A DNA stretch of 64,000 bases from Desulfocicer sp963675955 (GCA_963675955.2 CAXXVR010000002.1:124001-188000); one strand, 5' to 3'. Shown: positions 1-8,803, numbered from the stretch's first letter. A program made the numbers and translations. The notes: generated by a model not told the origin, from the letters alone.

Positions 1-129
1 AATGTAGAATCCATTGCCGATCTCCGGGATAAGGGAATAAAAACCCTGTCCCTGGATGTCAATCAGATGGCCCAGGTTCACCAAGTGGTCAATACTGTCC
101 TTGCCGAAGAAAAGCGCATTGACATCTAG
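1..129 (+). pseudogene. Short-chain dehydrogenase fragment, truncated at both visible ends
   Basis: The frame open from base 1 encodes 42 residues and stops at TAG 127-129. It matches the part of classical SDRs that precedes the conserved NNAG motif: a LSLDV segment (the Asp that contacts the adenine), a helix, then EEKRIDI. In an intact SDR this is followed at once by LVNNAG, the catalytic Ser-Tyr-Lys region and about 150 more residues. Here the stop falls exactly where LVNNAG should begin, so the protein cannot be active unless it is rescued. The 5' part lies outside the window. The SDR match is seen in the sequence; that this is decay rather than a sequencing error is inference. Confidence 0.6.
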
Positions 130-185
130 ATATAGCAAGAGCAGTGTTCTTGGAAGTAAAAAAAGAAATGGAGACTTTTTTTGTT

Positions 186-689
186 ATGAAACGGACAATC
201 ATAATTGGCTTGTCACTCCTGCTGTTCGCCTTGCTATGTGCCTGCAGCCAGCAAGCTAAAAAACAACAGAACCTCGGTTCATTATTACCGGAAAGTATCG
301 GCGAATGGCAGCAGGTTCAGCTGGTCACCGGCACCGAAGCCCTGGAACAAATCAACAGCCTGCATGGCAAAGATATTATCGTAGAAGCTGGGGCCATCGG
401 CACCTACCAGCTAACGGGAAAACGCCCTGCCATGATCTGGATATCACGCAGCAAAACCGCGGATCTGACCAGAGAGCAGGCTGAGGTCATGGCAGATAAA
501 ATGGTGAGTAATCCTCGTTCACCATTCCATGACCCAGAAACCTTTATCAGTAACAAAATCAAAGTGTATAAGTTTTTTGGGATGGGACAAGTACACTATA
601 TTTTTTGCCAGGAACAACTGGGATACTGGATTTCAGCCCCACCAGAAAATGGAGAAAATCTGCTACTCTTTTTTTTAAAAAATGGATGA
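186..689 (+). CDS. Putative lipoprotein, unknown function
   Basis: The 167-residue product starts MKRTIII and has a hydrophobic stretch ending in a lipobox-like LCAC, with Cys20 as the likely lipidated residue, so it is predicted to be a membrane-anchored periplasmic lipoprotein. I chose ATG 186 over an ATG at 144 because it starts directly with the signal peptide and has GGAGA about 11 bases upstream. The mature part is a small mixed alpha/beta protein without a motif I recognise; it contains phrases such as SIGEWQQVQ and YKFFGMGQVHYIF. It follows an SDR remnant and precedes a truncated GFA gene, so the neighbourhood gives no functional clue. Confidence 0.6.
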   Translation: MKRTIIIGLSLLLFALLCACSQQAKKQQNLGSLLPESIGEWQQVQLVTGTEALEQINSLHGKDIIVEAGAIGTYQLTGKRPAMIWISRSKTADLTREQAEVMADKMVSNPRSPFHDPETFISNKIKVYKFFGMGQVHYIFCQEQLGYWISAPPENGENLLLFFLKNG

Positions 690-818
690 ATTGACTCAAT
701 ATGCATAGAAAGACCTCAAGACTCGGTCAAGTAAAAAATGAAAAGTTAACACATTTTTTCAACGCTGAATATATGTAAAAATACAACAAGCCACTTAACG
801 CAAATATGAGAGACCCGT

Positions 819-1151
819 ATGATTCAAAAGGAAAATGAATTCGGCCCCGAATATGCATCCGTTGGGGATGACACGTTTAAAATCAAATACCGAGCGAGCT
901 GTTACTGCAAGACAGTCCAATACGAAGTGTGCGCGGATCCTGTTGATGCAAAGATATGCCATTGTCAGGTTTGCAAAAAATTGCACGGTGCCCCCATGCA
1001 GTGGGCAGCCATATTCCATAAGCATGACGTCAGGATAATCAACGGTGTCGACCATCTGCATTTCTACAAGAACGAATTGAATAAGCACGATAAAATCAAA
1101 CATCGTTCAGTTGCAAAGCTTTTTCAGGTAAAGGGCAAGTCTGCTGTATGA
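819..1151 (+). pseudogene. Truncated GFA/CENP-V family protein
   Basis: The 110-residue reading frame contains the N-terminal half of a GFA-type (glutathione-dependent formaldehyde-activating-like) zinc fold: a CxC pair at Cys28/Cys30 and a CxCxxC group at Cys47/Cys49/Cys52, followed by the family's LHGAPMQWAAIFHK region. Intact members then carry a second zinc-binding Cys pair and run to about 130-190 residues. Here the similarity fades after residue 95 and the frame ends at 1151 without the second pair. GFA proteins bind structural and sometimes catalytic zinc and act on glutathione adducts; this copy probably cannot. It is called a pseudogene because of the missing C-terminal half. Confidence 0.6.
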
Positions 1152-1505
1152 TACCTGAAGGGTAAAAATAAAATTTCAACAATAAGGAATCGGTCTTAAA
1201 TAACTTGCCCTTTTTAAAACGCACTATCGTTGAAGGATAGCGCTTCCCAATTTTTAAATGGGGATGTTATTGCGGACTCATTCCTAAACAGGTCGCCCAT
1301 GAAAGAGATGGGAATCTCCAAAATGACCTATAGTGGCAAGGGGATCTTCAGAAGCAGGCCTATGATAAGAATCATTATTGCTATTGACCTATCCAAGGTT
1401 ATGAGCTAAAAATTAATTCAACTTGGAATGGAAAAAATCAAATCTCTTCCCAAGCGTATTCTTTTTGTCGGGGTGCCCACCATGTACTGGGCGCTTCTAA
1501 ATTTT

Positions 1506-1680
1506 GCCATCCTTCATTTTCCGCTTTACAGTTTGTGAAATAATAATGCATTTTTGAAGGGCAAAAAAATTTTGGCATCCTTCAAAAATGTTTTACACTT
1601 TTTTTGATCATGACCCATTTATAGGGGCTTTTTCTCAAAAGACTGTAAACTACTTTGGAGGTGATATGAAGGATACCAAA
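1506..1680. repeat. Cluster of three copies of the MKDA/Shine-Dalgarno repeat
   Basis: The gene-free stretch 1152-1699 holds three copies of a short dispersed element. The clearest (1641-1680, plus strand) reads GTAAAC, then TTTGGAGG, TGAT and ATGAAGGATACC. The other two (1570-1606 and 1506-1534) are on the minus strand and keep the ATCCTTCA core and the TTTACA box but have lost GGAGG. Further copies lie at 4448-4466, 6402-6420, 11316-11352 and 44834-44872. The plus copy places a perfect Shine-Dalgarno four bases before an ATG (1666) that opens a 20-codon peptide, just upstream of trmO. I see nothing else in 1152-1505. Confidence 0.6.
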
Positions 1681-1699
1681 AAAAAAATTGGAGATTATC

Positions 1700-2176
1700 A
1701 TGGAATTTTTACCCATAGGCACCATTGAAACACCGTTTAAAGATAGGGAAGGCATGCCCATTCAGTCCTCGGGGGCCAAAGGCATCAAGGGCAAGATTTA
1801 TATTAATCCGGCCTATGAAGAGGGGCTGGCAGACATCGACGGATTTTCCCACCTTATTCTTCTTTACCATTTCCACAAGTCAAAAGGCTTTGACCTCATG
1901 GTCACCCCTTTTCTTGACAAGACCCAGAGGGGGGTGTTTGCCACCCGGGCACCAAGGCGCCCCAACGCCATCGGCCTGTCCATCGTCAGACTCATGTCCA
2001 GGACAGGTAATATTTTGGAAATACAGGATATTGATGTACTTGACAATACCCCCCTCCTTGATATTAAACCCTATGTACCTGGATTTGACACCAAAACTGT
2101 CACCTCCACAGGCTGGCTGGAAAAGACCCAGGCAAAAGCCCAGAACATGAAATCTGACACCAGGTTTATGGACTGA
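1700..2176 (+). CDS. trmO: tRNA (adenine-N6)-methyltransferase TrmO (TsaA/YaeB family)
   Basis: TrmO N6-methylates threonylcarbamoyl-adenosine at position 37 of certain tRNAs, using SAM. The 158-residue product is a TsaA-like beta-barrel domain: it opens with the family start LPIGTIETPF, has the GIKGKIYIN strand and the hallmark GVFATRAPRRPNAIGLS motif that lines the SAM pocket. The E. coli protein is about 235 residues; many bacterial and archaeal members are single-domain like this one. ATG 1700 is preferred to the upstream TTG 1688 because GGAG lies 6 bases before it. The C-terminal 20 residues look unconserved. The gene is apparently monocistronic, surrounded by gene remnants, and may be one of the few living genes in this stretch. 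Confidence 0.85.
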   Translation: MEFLPIGTIETPFKDREGMPIQSSGAKGIKGKIYINPAYEEGLADIDGFSHLILLYHFHKSKGFDLMVTPFLDKTQRGVFATRAPRRPNAIGLSIVRLMSRTGNILEIQDIDVLDNTPLLDIKPYVPGFDTKTVTSTGWLEKTQAKAQNMKSDTRFMD

Positions 2177-2191
2177 TTCAAACACCTATGC

Positions 2192-2502
2192 AAAAGCTGG
2201 AGAAAAGGATTGAAGCCAACGGATATTAATGACCCTGAATATTTCCATCGCATAATCGATTGCCAGTTCGCATGTCCGGCCCATACCCCGGTACCCGAAT
2301 ACATCAGACTTATTGCTGAAAAAAATATGCCCAAGCCTATATGATCAACTGGGAATCCAATGTTTTCCCCGGAATTTTAGGCCGGGTGTGTGACAGGCCC
2401 TGCGAACCTGCCTGTAGAAGGGGACGGGTGGAAGAAAAAGCCGTTGCCATCTGCCGCCTTAAACGGGTGTGTGCGGATAATAAAGTGCTGGTTAAATATT
2501 AA
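2192..2502 (+). pseudogene. Remnant of a GltD-like (glutamate synthase small subunit type) flavoprotein
   Basis: Two frames together reconstruct the N-terminal [4Fe-4S]-binding domain of GltD-type NAD(P)H oxidoreductases. The first gives CQFACPAHTPVPEYIRLI and the second gives NVFPGILGRVC, then CDRPCEPACRRG and AICRLKR. The break is in a run of seven A at about 2319-2326; one more A would restore the frame. The reading then ends at TAA 2500-2502, before the FAD-binding domain. This iron-sulfur domain normally passes electrons to the flavin sites of glutamate synthase or related enzymes. Both the frameshift and the lost C-terminal 350 residues or more mark it as a dead fragment. Confidence 0.7.
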
Positions 2503-2606
2503 AGCGATAATCTTTATTTTTTGGCCGTTTTTAAGTCTTAAACGGTCATTTTTACCCCCAAAATTGGTGGTTTAAGGACTGCTTAAAATCTCTGAAGGTT
2601 TTTAAA

Positions 2607-3260
2607 ATGGCACGAGCAAAAAGACATTATTTACCAGGGCATATCGCATCATCGATGTCACAAAAAAGAATTTCTTTTAAAATTTGTCAGGGACAGGCGC
2701 CGATGGGTTGAGTGGTTGTTTGAGGCAAGAAAACGATATGGATTGAAGATTCTCAATTATATTGTGACATCAAATCATATTCACCTGCTTGTTGATGGGC
2801 GTCGGCGTCATGTCATACCTGAATCAATAAGGCTCATTGCCGGAAGGACGGCACAGGAATATAATCGGCGAAAGAAAAGAAATGGGGTATTCTGGGAAGA
2901 TCGGTATTATGCAACTGCTGTTGAACAGGACGACCATCTGATTAAATGTTTGATATATATTGATTTAAATATGGTCAGAACCGGTATTGCAGACCAGCAC
3001 TTCAGAGTGGGAATTCAGCGGGTATAATGAAATTCAGAATTCGCGCCAGAGATACCGGATTATTGATTATGAGTCCATGAAGAATTGATTCGGTTTTTCA
3101 GATTTAAATCACATGAAGGAATCTCATCAGAAATGGATTAATGAGGCTTTGGAAATGACAGTTTAAGACGTGAAAACCATTGGACACAAAGCGTAGCTGT
3201 GAGTGACAAAAAATTTTTACAATTTGCCGTAGCTCGAAAAATAGTGAATCAACAACTGCC
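2607..3260 (+). pseudogene. REP-associated tyrosine transposase (RAYT, Y1/IS200-like), multiply frameshifted
   Basis: The sequence starts MARAKRHYLPGHI, the usual RAYT N-terminus, then loses a few bases around 2645 and continues in another frame with HRCHKKEFLLKFVRD. The longest surviving piece (2716-3027) carries the HUH metal-binding motif in SNHIHLLV and the catalytic-tyrosine region YIDLNMVR. Another shift near 3006 leads to SGYNEIQN and RQRYRIIDYES, and further shifts lead to HWTQSVAVSDKKF near 3200. At least four frame disruptions make it a pseudogene. RAYTs mobilise short palindromic REP sequences; several short palindromic repeats in this window could be past substrates, though I have not shown a link. 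Confidence 0.8.
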
Positions 3261-3307
3261 ATTTCCGGAACGCTGGCATGGAATTTTTTCCCTTGCACAG
3301 ATCCTCC

Positions 3308-4369
3308 TCATCGAAAATCAAATTTTGTTTTCAGCAGGATCCTTGTTTTTTCATTCACCGGAAGTGTGGCAAGGGCCTGTCGGGATACCCACCGGGCATC
3401 CAGCGCATCATCTCCTGCCACGGGTTCGCCACTGAGGTAGTCTCCTGCCACATCAACAATATGGTAGTGATATCGGACCTTGTGAAGGTGATCCCTTTCA
3501 ATGGAATCAAAGGCAAATACCGTCTCCCGGGGGGTGATGATCACCCCGGTCTCTTCCATGACTTCCCGTTGGGCTGCCTCCTGAATGGTTTCACCCAGTC
3601 GTACTCGTCCGCCGGGGATGGCCCAGACCCCTTGTGACGGGGGATTCTTCCGCTTGACCAGCAATACATGATCATCCTTGAAAACAATAGCTCCCACGGC
3701 CAGCACTGGGTGGGCCGGATACAGCCGGGTGCTGACGGGCAGACGGCGATGTTTCAGCAGGTACCGTAACCATTTGACCGGAAAAAGCATGGACACCGTG
3801 GCAGCATATTGATCATAGGTCCCTTTCATGGTTTTTTTGAGTTTTCTGTCCTCCAGCATGGCCCCTACCACAAAGTAAATGCTTAAAATGGTATTGACCA
3901 TGACATCGGCAATGGTCATCCGGGCCTGGTAAGTCCAGATTAGAAAAATGCCGCCCAGGTACCAGGGATGGCGGGTGACTGTGAGGATTCCTCTGGTTTT
4001 AAAGGGGATGGTATCGTTGGATGATGAAAACGGCCTTTGGCGGATTTGGCGTAGACCTGTGAAATGCTTCAGATCGTACACCCTGGCACCCATGACGAAC
4101 AGCATCAGTGAGGTGAGCAATAAAGCGATTCGGATGGTCTGCAAGGGGCCTTGCGCAATAAGGCACACGGGGCTGTCGATCCCCCGGCCGTATAGATAAA
4201 CCGGTAAAAGGGTGACCATGGCCACGGCATTGAAAAACAGGCGATAAAATCGGTACGTCTGACCCAGACGGTGTTCCAGGTAATTGGTGACGGTGAGGGA
4301 GATCATGGCGCTGTGCAGTGTACACCAGATGATCCACAGGACAGCCAGTAACAGGTGTGTGATAATCAT
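3308..4369 (-). CDS. Fusion of an NnrU/isoprenylcysteine-methyltransferase-like membrane domain with a Nudix hydrolase
   Basis: The 353-residue product has two unrelated halves. Residues 1-205 carry about five membrane helices and the RHPWYLGG motif typical of NnrU and ICMT/PEMT-like membrane methyltransferases. Residues from about 220 form a Nudix domain with a full Nudix box: GG at 253-254, GE, then REVMEETG (pattern GX5EX7REUXEEXGU). The Nudix part would cleave a nucleoside-diphosphate-linked compound in the cytosol, tethered to the membrane. I chose ATG 4369 because the first membrane helix starts there; longer starts at 4441 and 4459 exist, the latter made by a dispersed repeat copy. The frame is continuous across the junction, so the fusion is real in this sequence. 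Confidence 0.75.
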   Translation of the reverse strand: MIITHLLLAVLWIIWCTLHSAMISLTVTNYLEHRLGQTYRFYRLFFNAVAMVTLLPVYLYGRGIDSPVCLIAQGPLQTIRIALLLTSLMLFVMGARVYDLKHFTGLRQIRQRPFSSSNDTIPFKTRGILTVTRHPWYLGGIFLIWTYQARMTIADVMVNTILSIYFVVGAMLEDRKLKKTMKGTYDQYAATVSMLFPVKWLRYLLKHRRLPVSTRLYPAHPVLAVGAIVFKDDHVLLVKRKNPPSQGVWAIPGGRVRLGETIQEAAQREVMEETGVIITPRETVFAFDSIERDHLHKVRYHYHIVDVAGDYLSGEPVAGDDALDARWVSRQALATLPVNEKTRILLKTKFDFR

Positions 4370-4581
4370 GTCTGGAAAAATATCAGCCCCTGAAGGAGGT
4401 GTAAAGGGGAATTCAGAGCATGCACTGGAATTTATCCTCATTAGCTCGGCATCCTTCATTTTTTGTCTGCTGTGATCCCATTACATTCTTGATTTTTTTG
4501 CCTTTATTGAAGATTTTCGGCTATACATAGGAGTCTGTCGTGCAAGGATTGAAATAAAACGAGAGCTATCTGAGGCAAATA

Positions 4582-5170
4582 ATGTATAGTCGTTTTTTTC
4601 GGATTCAATGAAAGACCATTTAAGCTGGTGCCCAACCCTGCCTATCTGTATATGAATCACAGTCACCAGGAGACCATGCCCCACCTGGTTTATGCCCTGG
4701 ACTCCGAGGACGGCTTTGTTGAAATCACCGGAGAGGTGGGTACCGGTAAAACCACCCTTTGCCGCTCGTTTATAGAAGGTTTGGATAAGAATACCGAAGT
4801 TGCGTACATTTTCAATCCAGTGCTTGACCCGGTGGAACTGCTTCGGGCAGTGAATACAGAATTTGGTATCAGCGATGATGGACAGAACACAAGAGAGTTG
4901 ATCAATTCCCTGAATGCCTTTTTGATTGAAAAAAAAGCACATGCCAGGGAGGGGATTCTGGTCATTGATGAGGCCCAGATCCTCACCCGCAACGAGTTGG
5001 AACAGATTCGATTGATCTCCAACCTGGAAACCACCAGAGTATGACGGGAACACCCGGAATGCAATTACCCAGATCCAGCGCCGATATGGTTTGCCCATTG
5101 ACGGTGTGGTTGGTTCCATGACTAAAATTGCGATCTATAAAGAGAAAAAATCATTGGTGATACCCAGCCT
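4582..5170 (+). pseudogene. ExeA/GspA-type AAA ATPase with frameshift and internal deletion
   Basis: ATG 4582 opens MYSRF; after a run of seven T the true frame is resumed one base later as GFNERPFKLVPNPAYLY, so one extra T has shifted the frame. The long middle piece has a Walker A GEVGTGKTT and a Walker B ILVIDEAQ, as in ExeA/GspA, which helps insert the secretin of type II secretion through peptidoglycan. After LISNLETTR the reading jumps to a peptidoglycan-binding-like segment (YGLPIDGVVGSMTKIA) about 50 bases on, so roughly 200 residues are missing. No other secretion gene is nearby. The remnant is not expected to be functional. Confidence 0.7.
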
Positions 5171-5345
5171 GAAAAAATCTGGGATATTATTCAAAGGAGG
5201 ATTGCATCCAACAGTATACGGTGATTCAGATAAATCAGGGGGATATTATTCTTGGGAAAGGCCTGAAAAGGTGGAAAATATTATTTTGACACTTTGGCCG
5301 ATGTCGTGATCAATCCTTGACGTATAACGCCCATCTCCTTACGAA

Positions 5346-5510
5346 CACAACGAATAATGAAAAAGCAGTTTCTGTCAACACCCAACACCCAACACCCAAT
5401 ACCCAATACCCAATACCCAGCACCCAACACCCAGCACCCAACACCCAGCACCCAATACCCAATACCCAGCACCCAGTACCCAATACCCAGCACCTGCTTT
5501 TTCATATATA
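5346..5510 (-). repeat. Heptad minisatellite (17 units of CARYACC) inside an inverted-repeat frame
   Basis: Bases 5376-5494 are 17 uninterrupted 7-bp units. Every unit is CAACACC, CAATACC, CAGCACC or CAGTACC, so variation is confined to transitions at positions 3 and 4. The array is framed by ATGAAAAAGCAG on the left and CTGCTTTTTCAT on the right, exact complements of each other. The left flank begins CACAACGAATA, which is also found beside the arrays at 60912-60980 and (minus strand) 9684-9775. The orientation given matches the copy at 60.8 kb. This is one module of a larger composite repeat. The region 5171-5524 has no credible gene. Confidence 0.85.
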
Positions 5511-5524
5511 CGGAATAATGGTAC

Positions 5525-6388
5525 TCAATCCTGCCGCATTCTTAAAAAAGAAGCAAATCTGGGAATGCCGTTTTTGGTCAATCCATGATATTTAAATGTC
5601 ACCGTTGAACCGGGTTGCGGAGGCGTCTGTCTGATTTCATCGGAAAAACCTGTACCGATTTTGAAGGTGATACCGTTTCCAAGTTTTACAGTCAGTGATC
5701 CCATTACATTTTCGTATTTCCCCTGACCCTTGTTGATGCTGACAACAATTCCCTCCATATCCTGAAAATTTTTTACTTTAAGGATATGGGGGCTGCGCCC
5801 GGTGTGGTAGGGAACGTCTGGGTTTTTAACAATTACACCCTCACCTCCCACGGACTCCACATTTTTTAAAAAATCTTCCATATCTGCTTTTTCTTTAATC
5901 CGAATTTGAGGGATCATCCGGGCATGGGCATTTTTATGGGCTTCAAACCATGTGCGTGCCCGTTTGAGCCGGGAGAGAAAATCGCCTTTTTCCGTGGGGA
6001 CTTCAAAAATATTATAGGTGATATGTTTCCATCCTTTTCCCGGAGTCTGGTCCATCACCACGGACTGGATAAATTCAAAGTCGCTTCTTTTGCTCCAGAG
6101 TTCACCGTCAAGGGGAAAGGGCGGAAAGTTCTGAGTGAACCATGCTGGTGGATTCAAGGGGAGGCCTTTCCGGGTATACATCCGAGTACCATCCCAATAT
6201 CCCCTGATACCGTCCAGTTTTTCACTCATCATCCATCCGGTGATATTTTCCTGATGGGAATAGGCCTGGGGTTTTTGCAGGGCGGGTTCCCCTGCAAAAA
6301 CGGATGAAAAAGAAAACAGGGACAGAATCAGATATGCTCTGGTCAGACTATTGAAGGAACATTGTTTGAATATTTTTAGTATGTGCAT
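5525..6388 (-). CDS. ATP-dependent DNA ligase with signal peptide (Lig E-type)
   Basis: This enzyme seals nicks in double-stranded DNA through a lysyl-AMP intermediate. The 287-residue product has an N-terminal signal-like segment (about residues 1-35, ending VFAGEP). The nucleotidyltransferase motifs are: motif I SEKLDGIRG with Lys57 as adenylated residue, the motif III-like PLDGELW, motif IV GGEGVIVKNP and motif V LKVKN. The rest is a short OB fold ending GIPRFASFLRMR, with no accessory domain. Such minimal exported ligases occur in some Proteobacteria and have been linked to handling of external DNA. ATG 6388 was chosen because it starts the signal peptide; ATGs at 6418 and 6457 would add residues from a dispersed repeat, and the last would overlap the next gene. 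Confidence 0.85.
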   Translation of the reverse strand: MHILKIFKQCSFNSLTRAYLILSLFSFSSVFAGEPALQKPQAYSHQENITGWMMSEKLDGIRGYWDGTRMYTRKGLPLNPPAWFTQNFPPFPLDGELWSKRSDFEFIQSVVMDQTPGKGWKHITYNIFEVPTEKGDFLSRLKRARTWFEAHKNAHARMIPQIRIKEKADMEDFLKNVESVGGEGVIVKNPDVPYHTGRSPHILKVKNFQDMEGIVVSINKGQGKYENVMGSLTVKLGNGITFKIGTGFSDEIRQTPPQPGSTVTFKYHGLTKNGIPRFASFLRMRQD

Positions 6389-6441
6389 AAAAACCTTTAG
6401 TGTTTTGGCATCCTTCATGTCAACCCCAAAATGGGGGTTTG

Positions 6442-7809
6442 TTATAATCTGGGCCATTCTGGGGTGGGTTCAGGTTCCCGACAGCGTAATACCAGATCCT
6501 TGAGGGTCATTTCTTTTAATCCTTTTTTCATTATGGTTTCAATCTGTTGGCAGGTCTCCACCGCCACGCTGGTGTGGGTGAGGGGGAGGACTGGACATGA
6601 TACCTCTCCGGCATGGCGTATTCTGGTAAAGATTTCGGCGATGGTGAGGGTTTCCGGGGAACGAGCTGGCTGACAGGTGGGAAGGTTGCCAGTGTTGCAG
6701 GGCTCCGATACAAAGCCAATTTTTTTCAGCAGGTGAATGATCCGTCCGCAAAGCCGGGGAGGAATGCCAAGTTGGCGGGAGAGCTGTTCATGGCTTAATG
6801 GAGGATCTCCCCTGGAAAAATCATCTGCCAGGATGATCAGCAGGGCCAGGGCTATCTGTTCAAAATTGTTGTGGCTGACCTGGAATCGTCGTAGATTTCG
6901 TCCATTGGCCCGCAGGTTCTGGCGGGCATAAGAGACCTCCAGGCCTAACAGTACGATTACCCAGGAAATATACAGCCATACCATGAAAATCGGCAGGGCC
7001 GCCATGGTGCCGTAAATGGCATTGTATTTACCCACCCCCACCTGGAAATGGACATATCCCACCTGGGCCAGTTGCCACAGGGTGCCCCCCACGATGCCGC
7101 CCACAAAAGCGGCGTGCCATTCCACCTTGATATTGGACATGAACACATAGAGCCCCGTAAATGCCAGCCACATGAAAATAAATGGTACCACCTTGAAGAA
7201 AAACAAGATGGAGTCCCCCACCAGCTGGAGGCTCATGAGTTGCTGAACCACTTTGTTGCTGGCCAGGGTGGATGTCATGGAGATGGCGCTGATAATTAAT
7301 ACCGGAGCGATGAGAATTACAGACAGGTAGTCAGAAAAACGTCTCAGCAGGGGCCGCACCCCTTCAACCCCCCAGATATGGTTGAAGGTCTTTTCCACAT
7401 TGGTCAAAAGAGACACCACCGCAATGATGAGAAACACAAGGCCATAGGCCCCCAGCTGGGTCATCTGGGTGTTGTTGATATACCCCAGAATTGCTTCGGC
7501 CACCTGGCCATCCCCCACATTGAGTTTTTCGATGATCCAGGGCTGTAAGAGATTTTGAACTCCAAAGGCCTTGAGCAGGGCAAAGGTAAGCCCTAAAAGG
7601 GGAACCAGGGAGAGCATGGTGTAATAGGTCAGGGCCGATGCCCGCAGCAGGCACTGGTTTGTTGTGAAATCTTGAATGACAAGGATAATAGTTTGAACAA
7701 GTTGCAGTACAATGCGCTGGAACAGGGGCAGAGCTGCCGGATTTTGTTCCCAGAGCAGATATTTCATCCGATTTTCCAGGGCGGCCTGCATGATTTCAAA
7801 TTTAAACAT
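6442..7809 (-). CDS. YihY/BrkB-family inner-membrane protein
   Basis: The 455-residue protein has the BrkB/YihY pattern: the conserved N-terminal phrase LRASALTYYTMLSLVPLL, about six membrane helices to residue 290 and the conserved GGTLWQLAQVGYVHFQ segment. From about residue 310 a soluble tail contains a winged-helix-like part (LSHEQLSRQLGIPPRLCGRI) that would lie in the cytoplasm. The family was once called ribonuclease BN, a name now given to another protein; the function of YihY is still unclear. The tail length is like that of other deltaproteobacterial members. It lies directly upstream of the ligase gene and could be co-transcribed with it. Confidence 0.85.
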   Translation of the reverse strand: MFKFEIMQAALENRMKYLLWEQNPAALPLFQRIVLQLVQTIILVIQDFTTNQCLLRASALTYYTMLSLVPLLGLTFALLKAFGVQNLLQPWIIEKLNVGDGQVAEAILGYINNTQMTQLGAYGLVFLIIAVVSLLTNVEKTFNHIWGVEGVRPLLRRFSDYLSVILIAPVLIISAISMTSTLASNKVVQQLMSLQLVGDSILFFFKVVPFIFMWLAFTGLYVFMSNIKVEWHAAFVGGIVGGTLWQLAQVGYVHFQVGVGKYNAIYGTMAALPIFMVWLYISWVIVLLGLEVSYARQNLRANGRNLRRFQVSHNNFEQIALALLIILADDFSRGDPPLSHEQLSRQLGIPPRLCGRIIHLLKKIGFVSEPCNTGNLPTCQPARSPETLTIAEIFTRIRHAGEVSCPVLPLTHTSVAVETCQQIETIMKKGLKEMTLKDLVLRCREPEPTPEWPRL

Positions 7810-8056
7810 ATGCTTCCTTTTTCTCGGATGATAATTTCAGAATACCGTCCATATGCCATGAGTAGCGGGTGATCGTGGAAGGCTTCTACCTTCTAAAAAA
7901 TATGCTTTCATGAAAACGGGTGATGGTGGGATTGCCCGGAAAAAGTGGCCTTGGCGGTGGTATACTTGCCATTCATCCGGGTCAATACAGTATCGGTGTC
8001 AATGCTTTGTTTTAGATCTTCAGCTATCAGTGTCCTGTCTTTGTAAAGGGAACCCG

Positions 8057-8503
8057 TCAGCCGTTTATTTTCCGGTCCCACTCAAATTCACTTGTCGTCA
8101 CCGTATCTTCCATGCGACGGATGCGCCTTTCCAGGGATTCAAATCGTGTCTTCAAGGTGCGGATGGCCCCGGTTCTTGAATTTATATAAGTGTCATAAAA
8201 GTCCTTTTCTCCATCGGTTTCAAGGGGTTTCACCGGCCTTGGTTTCATGAGAAAAGAGGCCGCAATATAGATGCCGATGACGGGCCACAGCCCGCTGAAA
8301 AACAGGGTTACTACAAAGATAATGCGTACCCACACCACAGACACCTGAAAATGCTCACTGATACCCTTGCACACCCCCATGATGATGCCGTTCCGGGAGC
8401 GGAATATGCCCCCGGAATTTCTGGGACCAAATGCCCTCCTCATGCCAAAACCACGGGGAGATGCCCTGTGATGCCATTTTTGTTGTTGATGTCCTCTCCT
8501 CAT
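8057..8503 (-). CDS. pspC: PspC-domain protein of the phage-shock system
   Basis: The 148-residue product holds a PspC domain (about residues 30-90: FRSRNGIIMGVCKGISEHFQ, then VWVRIIFVV and a membrane helix) and a C-terminal coiled-coil-like region (SLERRIRRMEDTV). In Psp systems PspC sits in the inner membrane, senses membrane stress with PspB, and binds PspA to release PspF. Its start overlaps the end of pspB by 4 bases, showing translational coupling. The N-terminal 30 residues are basic and Gln/His-rich. No gene follows within about 250 bases (7810-8056 holds nothing I recognise), so pspC is the last gene of the operon. Confidence 0.9.
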   Translation of the reverse strand: MRRGHQQQKWHHRASPRGFGMRRAFGPRNSGGIFRSRNGIIMGVCKGISEHFQVSVVWVRIIFVVTLFFSGLWPVIGIYIAASFLMKPRPVKPLETDGEKDFYDTYINSRTGAIRTLKTRFESLERRIRRMEDTVTTSEFEWDRKING

Positions 8504-8745
8504 TTTGTCTCCTTTGCCTTGTATTCCATAAGAATGGTTTCAAGGGCCTCCACCCGTTGTTCCATTCGGGATAATCCGTTGTATATTTCCTGAATCATGG
8601 CGGCCTCTTCATTCTGTGTTTTTTTGTCCCTGCTGAAGGTGCCGGTCTGGCGCATGCGAAAGATCATCAAAAGGGTACCGGCAATAATGAGCAGGCACAG
8701 AATGATACCGCTGAATACAATGCCTGTGGTTAAAACATGATGCAT
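8500..8745 (-). CDS. pspB: Phage-shock protein PspB
   Basis: The 81-residue protein has one N-terminal membrane helix (about residues 7-29) followed by an acidic coiled coil with ALETILME near the end, the size and layout of PspB. It works with PspC as membrane partner and sensor for PspA. It lies 58 bases downstream of pspA and overlaps pspC by 4 bases, so all three form one operon. The family is poorly conserved at sequence level, and the call leans on size, topology and position. Confidence 0.88.
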   Translation of the reverse strand: MHHVLTTGIVFSGIILCLLIIAGTLLMIFRMRQTGTFSRDKKTQNEEAAMIQEIYNGLSRMEQRVEALETILMEYKAKETK

Positions 8746-8803
8746 AAAAGTTATCTCCTGTGGGGTTCATGCCCGGTGAAAAATTCACCATGTGTTCCTG
8801 GAA

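Noticed and set aside
4481..5119. 212-residue minus-strand frame
   Set aside because: It is the antisense shadow of the ExeA-like remnant, which has clear Walker motifs on the plus strand.
5376..5494. CRISPR-like array
   Set aside because: Units are 7 bp with no spacers, and there are no cas genes.
5281..5595. Open frames on both strands over the heptad array (repetitive GYWVLG and NTQHP peptides)
   Set aside because: A 7-bp array is open in several frames by nature; the peptides have no ribosome-binding site and no protein-like composition.
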